64,000 bases of DNA from Pomacea canaliculata. Taxonomy: Eukaryota; Mollusca; Gastropoda; Architaenioglossa; Ampullariidae. The DNA is taken from contig NC_037593.1 of the NCBI RefSeq assembly GCF_003073045.1, forward strand, positions 3,525,525 to 3,589,524. Reading direction: 5' to 3'. The notes below the pieces were generated by a model. That model was not told the origin of the DNA. It did no database searches and saw only the letters and a list, made by a program, of their open reading frames with translations. A program made the translations under genes and the position numbers. This document shows positions 59,494 to 64,000 of the stretch, in pieces (the stretch's first letter is position 1; each line of letters opens with the position of its first letter).

Positions 59494-62400
59494 TCAGAAA
59501 ATGCTTGTATTGTGGTCACTGAGGCTAGCACTGGACATGTCTTGACACAGTCGAGACTCACTCATGTCATCAGCCAGAGCATCTAGAACGTCAAGCAAGA
59601 GCTCTCGAGTCAGTCGCCTAATCTGAGGGAGACGTGCAACCTGCAGAGGAAACAAAAAAGCATCACAATGTGTCTACCAAAGTCATGGTAAAATAATGAT
59701 CAAGATCTTAGCATTATTGTAGTCTTGAGACTTACAAGAAGCTAGAAATTCACTAGGGTTTTATATGTGATTTTTTAACTATTTGTCAATAAAAATTCTG
59801 CCAATTTGTTTACATCAATTTCCAAATCTTTGCCTTTGGGGTAGTAGGTATCTAAAAACAAAGTTATGCACAGCTGGAATGTCTACACAAATAGAATTGC
59901 GACCTAGTCCTCCTCTCCATGCATGACCACAAAAATTATCATTGCAGCTACAAATGAAAAAGTGCACTACCTTGGGGAAGTGGTGAACTATGATGTTCAG
60001 AGCATGCTTCTTCATGTCCATGGCTTGGATCTTGTCTGCTGCTTCCAGAATCTGTATGCACAAAATTAAACTACACTGATTTTCAGTTTTGGCCATAGGA
60101 AGGACTAAATAGACATGAGTCATCATTGTTTTTCCTGCTTGTAGAGTAACTTGGAAATTGCTTCTTTGATAACCATATAATACAATAAGCTCACAAGCCA
60201 CGGAAGCAGTGCAAATCCTCCTATATAATATTAACAAAATAGTTCAAACTTCCATCATCCCGAATGAGTCACAAATCTAGAGGTGATTCATATATTGTGT
60301 TGATTTGATGCTTTTTGAATTGTTGAACACTGCTAGAATAATATCACAGAAGACAGACTACTAGTGTGTTTTTCTAAAGCACTAACTCAATAATAGTTTC
60401 AAACAGTAAATGGAGGGCTGTTGCATCTGTTCACATTTTGCAGTGCAGATCTCAAACTAAATCTTTCACTGTATTCAAATTATGTTCCACTTTACCTCAC
60501 ACCACCATGTAATGTAAAACTACTTGGTATTCCTGTTTCCTATAATTACTTTTACTACTTATGTATACATTATTCTCTTTAGTTTAAAAAAATTGCCTTT
60601 TAGCTTTTTTCCTCTCACTTAATGGTAAACAACATTTTTGTAGTCATCAATTTGTAGAGATCTTTCTACAGTTTAAATGATTTTTTTAGAACATGCCAGA
60701 ATAGAAAAAATGTTCTGTTGAATGCTAAAGGTTACCTGTATAACATTTTGGCAGGAAACATTCATCTCCAAGTTGTGCTTGCAAAATGCCTGTAAAAGTA
60801 CAAAAAAAAAAAAAAAAAAGGTAGAGGGTTTGTTTCAGGAATGATTCCATTTAGTTGGGGCTTTAATATTTTGGTGTTTTTATCTTCGCACATTGTGCCG
60901 TCTTCTATCAAAATCATACTCTTTAAAAAAAAATCTTTCTTACATGCTTTGCGGAACATGTTGTCAGTAATGAACAAATAATTTCAAACAGAATAAAATC
61001 GGGAAAAGATAAGCATATAAATTTTTCTTCTTCATACTGTGCCAGATGACATGTGGAAATCACCCTCTAGCTACCCCAAATCCAGCTTTCCAAATCCCCA
61101 CATAGTCATGTCATCTGGTAAGTATTTTTATGCTTTGCAAGAAAAGCTCACCTGCAGTCTATTGTTCGAGAATCCATAAAAATATGGTGCTGGGAACAGG
61201 TAAAGTGAGTCTTCGGGAGGCATCGTGACCTCTCCATAATAAATATACCGCAGGAGACTATCAAACGCTTGGGGTGAGGGAATCATCTCGCCAATTGTGA
61301 TCTACATAAAAACAAGACCATCACAGCTAAATGCTGATTCCTGTTGTAATCTACTACACAAACACAAGACTATCATAACTAAACACTGGTCTACTTTGAT
61401 TTTAATTAAACGCAACGACCACTAAATACTGGCATGATCCACAGTATTGATGGTGCTCTGTTTCAAGAATAATTTGTACCAAGCATTCATTTGCAACAAT
61501 TACTCATTTCTCAATGAAACTACTTGTTTTTCGTTACAATTTTGGTTACAGAGCATAAGGCCCATACAAGTGGGAGGTATAGGGCCACAGTCAACCTATT
61601 TTACAAGTTAAATGTTCTGACAATTACAAACACCCAAGAAAGTTCTTACGTTGACCATGTTGTTCTCAGGACGAAAAGAGCGGAACATGGCTTCAAAGTA
61701 GGAACTCCTGGCTGCCAAAATGGCTGCATGTGCTGGAATCTGACATTCATCCAAAACTAGGGTGATGTCACAGAATTCAGCTCCTGAGCTTCGCAAGAAG
61801 TTTTCAAGATCTCTTTCTAACGTTGCTGCTGTCGCAAACCGATTTAATATGTAGCACACACAAATATTTTTATGTAAAAAGTAATGAAAGTTTTGACAAA
61901 TTATAGTTATGTGCATGCACATATATGTTTACATGTATAGCTGAACTTATCATTATTTTCAATGTCACTCACTACTAATATTTTATAAGACATTTAATAA
62001 CTCCGAATTAGGAGTTAAGACATTAAGATATAAAGATCAGTTTAAAATTTACCAAAACTGTCTTGTAAAATTTATATCTCTACTTACTTCAAGAGACATT
62101 ATTAATTTGTTTTTAAGTTAGCAGATTAATATAACAAACTGATAGATAAACATGAATTTGGTATTATTGTCCATCCCACTCTCAGAGAAAACATAAGCAA
62201 ACAGGTGTGGTAAATGATATTAAAGATTTAAATATTTATTTTACTGTTTAACAAAGGAGCAAGAAAGGAAATGCTTGACACTGAGTTTGAACTGAAGCCT
62301 TTATGCTTATAATCCACATTTAAGAATTCAGCATAAGTCCACAAAAAATCGGTCCAAATTTATTTCATCAGAGAGTTCAAACAGAAAAGCGAAAGTTATG

Positions 62401-64000
62401 CTGCTAGAAGTGACAAAAGACAAACTCACTGCACACAGGGTCAGGCTGAGGGTCTGCCATCCGAACAGACGGCATCTGTTTGCGACGAATAATCTCCACC
62501 ATCAGTGGCTGATCTAATGTCTCAAACTCCCGACTCATCACAATCTGATTGTAGTTTCCCCTCCTTGACAATGAACCGCAAGCAATATTCCTGAAACCCA
62601 TCAGGTATTTTATAAATACTGTTTTCTTGACGTACATCATCAGAGAAACATTTAAGGTTTAGACCAGACCTGGGCAAAGGCCGGCCCGCGGGCCAGATCC
62701 GGCCCGCCCGCCAGTATATATACTATATATACGGTATTGGGTAACACTGAGTTAACTATATTAGTCCGGCCCTCTAAAACCATCCCAATTTCTCATGCGG
62801 CCCCTTGGGAAAATTAATTGCCCACCCCTGGTTTAGACACTCGAAAGAAAGTCTACCCACACTGAAAGATGAGATGGCCTTACCTTGAGAAAGTCTAGTT
62901 TTAGTTTAGCTGCATTGTGGAGTGCTCCCAGCACACTACGATGGCTGATGCATGCTTCCAGAAATTGAACACAAAGCTGTTCCAGCCTCTTCATATGGAA
63001 CTGCCAAATATTTCAAGTTTTCATCAGTTTAAATTTAGAAAATTAAAAAAGAGATGTCATCAAAGTCATGGTATTTCAATTTTAAAGATACCTGTATACC
63101 CTTATACGTTGCAAATGGTGACTACAAAACAAAATCCTAACAAATGATATAAAAGATATAAAAAGTTTCAAAAGCTCAAGGACTGTTTCTTTCATACACA
63201 CCTGCTGAATTTATAATTGTAGCACTCATGTAGCAAATTAATAACATGGCGTTCTAAATTTTAGGATAAAACATTTCGAATTGTCATGTGCTGAGAAGGT
63301 AAGAACTTGGTGATTGCCATGAAACATAAACATAAAAACATGTTAACATTTTCATTGTCTTAGCCAGTGAAGTTTAATGTTTGTGGGATTTGAACTGGAA
63401 GTTAGTCGCAAGACTTGGTGGTGCTCTAATCACTACACAGTACAAAGAGAAAAAGCCTGAACAACAAATAACTGATATCCAAGTCTGAAGAACAGAGATT
63501 AAGATGGTTCAAATCCAGTTTTGACTAAAAAGTTATCAGTTTTCAATGAGCCTCTCATTTTACAGAGGTGTAAGCAAGTAAAGAACAGCAATGCTTGATT
63601 CACACCCACTTGCAAAGACAACCTGTAAACATCCATCATGATGAGGATGACTTCATTGCTGTTTGGTTCTTGACCTGTGGGATGAGAGACATGGTTAGTT
63701 ATCAGCTTCCAGACTTAAAAAATGATGAATTGCAATTCAACTAATCAATGTGTGAGGTTTTCAACAATCAGTACAATCAGTATGTAAGCACCATTTTTCC
63801 CACTCACTAGCTGTTCATTAAAGGACCACCAACAGTCAATGTGTCGATTACAAGAAATACCGACAGTCACTTAGTATTGATTAAAGAAAAACTTGGTCCC
63901 TAAATGTTAATTAAAAGAATTCTTACAGTTACCAAGTGTTGATTAAAGAAGTACTTACAGACCGAGTAGCACGCACCTTTTTTAGTTGGGTGAATCCTGT
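59494..64000 (-). CDS. LZTR1: LZTR1, C-terminal BTB/BACK part (partial)
   Basis: Kelch-BTB adaptor for cullin-3 ubiquitin ligase acting on RAS-family GTPases. The window holds only the 3' exons: 64000-63977 (runs off the edge), 63674-63610, 63000-62884, 62590-62430, 61828-61650, 61301-61152, 60789-60736, 60051-59971 and 59494-59640. Matches in order: end of the first BTB and its BACK region ([36 protein letters not shown]), [12 protein letters not shown], then the second BTB ([65 protein letters not shown]) and second BACK ([20 protein letters not shown]). The 62590-62430 exon carries one extra base in GGGGAAA (plus-strand TTTCCCC, 62555-62561): [11 protein letters not shown] is in one frame and [12 protein letters not shown] in the next. 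Exon phases outside need 160 rather than 161 bp, which points to an assembly indel. The N-terminal Kelch region lies outside. Confidence 0.93.
62665..62830. mobile_element. hAT-type MITE with 8-bp target duplication
   Basis: A 166-bp element with ends CAGACCTGGGCAA and, inverted, CAGGGGTGGGCAA, flanked by identical GTTTAGAC on both sides (62657-62664 and 62831-62838). Eight-base duplications and CAG-type ends define hAT transposons. The interior is GC-rich near the ends (GGCCGGCCCGCGGGCC) with a TATATA centre and has no ORF. Lies in an LZTR1 intron. Identical target duplications indicate a fairly young insertion. Confidence 0.9.
63380..63442 (-). mobile_element. tRNA-derived SINE head
   Basis: Minus strand: A-box TGTGTAGTGATTAGAGCACC (about 63440-63421) and B-box CCAGTTCAAATCCCAC (about 63399-63384) at near-tRNA spacing. 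Lies in an LZTR1 intron; the body is not delimited. Confidence 0.6.

Overview
The window looks like a slice of an animal nuclear genome, most likely a lophotrochozoan and probably a gastropod mollusc. The genes are intron-rich with GT-AG introns and encode conserved eukaryotic proteins. The spaces between exons hold tRNA-derived SINEs, eroded 3' ends of non-LTR retrotransposons, small DNA transposons with terminal inverted repeats, and many microsatellites. The taxon is inferred from repeat style and protein divergence; no species marker was seen. Exon models were read by eye from splice consensus, reading phase and remembered homologues.

Layout from left to right: (1) 277-2476, minus: a secreted Thr/Ser-rich mucin-like protein built on a 165-bp tandem repeat. 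(2) 2.5-10.3 kb: repeat-rich DNA without a supported gene. (3) 10306-16333, minus: DRC2/CCDC65, an axonemal dynein regulatory complex subunit, apparently complete in eight coding exons. (4) 16943-19861, plus: ESF1, a nucleolar pre-rRNA processing factor, head-to-head with DRC2. (5) 20540-28058, minus: RAD9, the 9-1-1 checkpoint clamp subunit, thirteen coding exons. (6) 28312-31160, plus: VPS29, a retromer subunit, head-to-head with RAD9 across about 250 bp. (7) 35029-38246, minus: a 503-aa protein with a FAM216-like core; further open exons lie upstream to about 42.46 kb in the same frame, separated from it by one TGA. (8) 42.5-51.6 kb: gene-poor repeat DNA. (9) 51622-57790, plus: a predicted N-myristoylated protein with a TIR-like domain followed by HEAT repeats. 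(10) 59494-64000, minus: the 3' part of LZTR1 (C-terminal BTB/BACK half), running off the right edge.

The genes do not form one pathway. Two close head-to-head pairs (DRC2/ESF1 and RAD9/VPS29) probably use shared bidirectional promoters, and a near-consensus RFX X-box sits on the DRC2 side of the first. Several otherwise good coding regions (mucin-like gene, ESF1, LZTR1, and probably the TIR-HEAT gene) each need a one-base shift to stay in frame, mostly in homopolymers, which suggests residual assembly indels. The most unusual items are the TIR-HEAT protein, whose catalytic-position glutamate appears to be glutamine; the in-frame TGA joining the two parts of the FAM216-like locus; and a GC-AG intron in VPS29.
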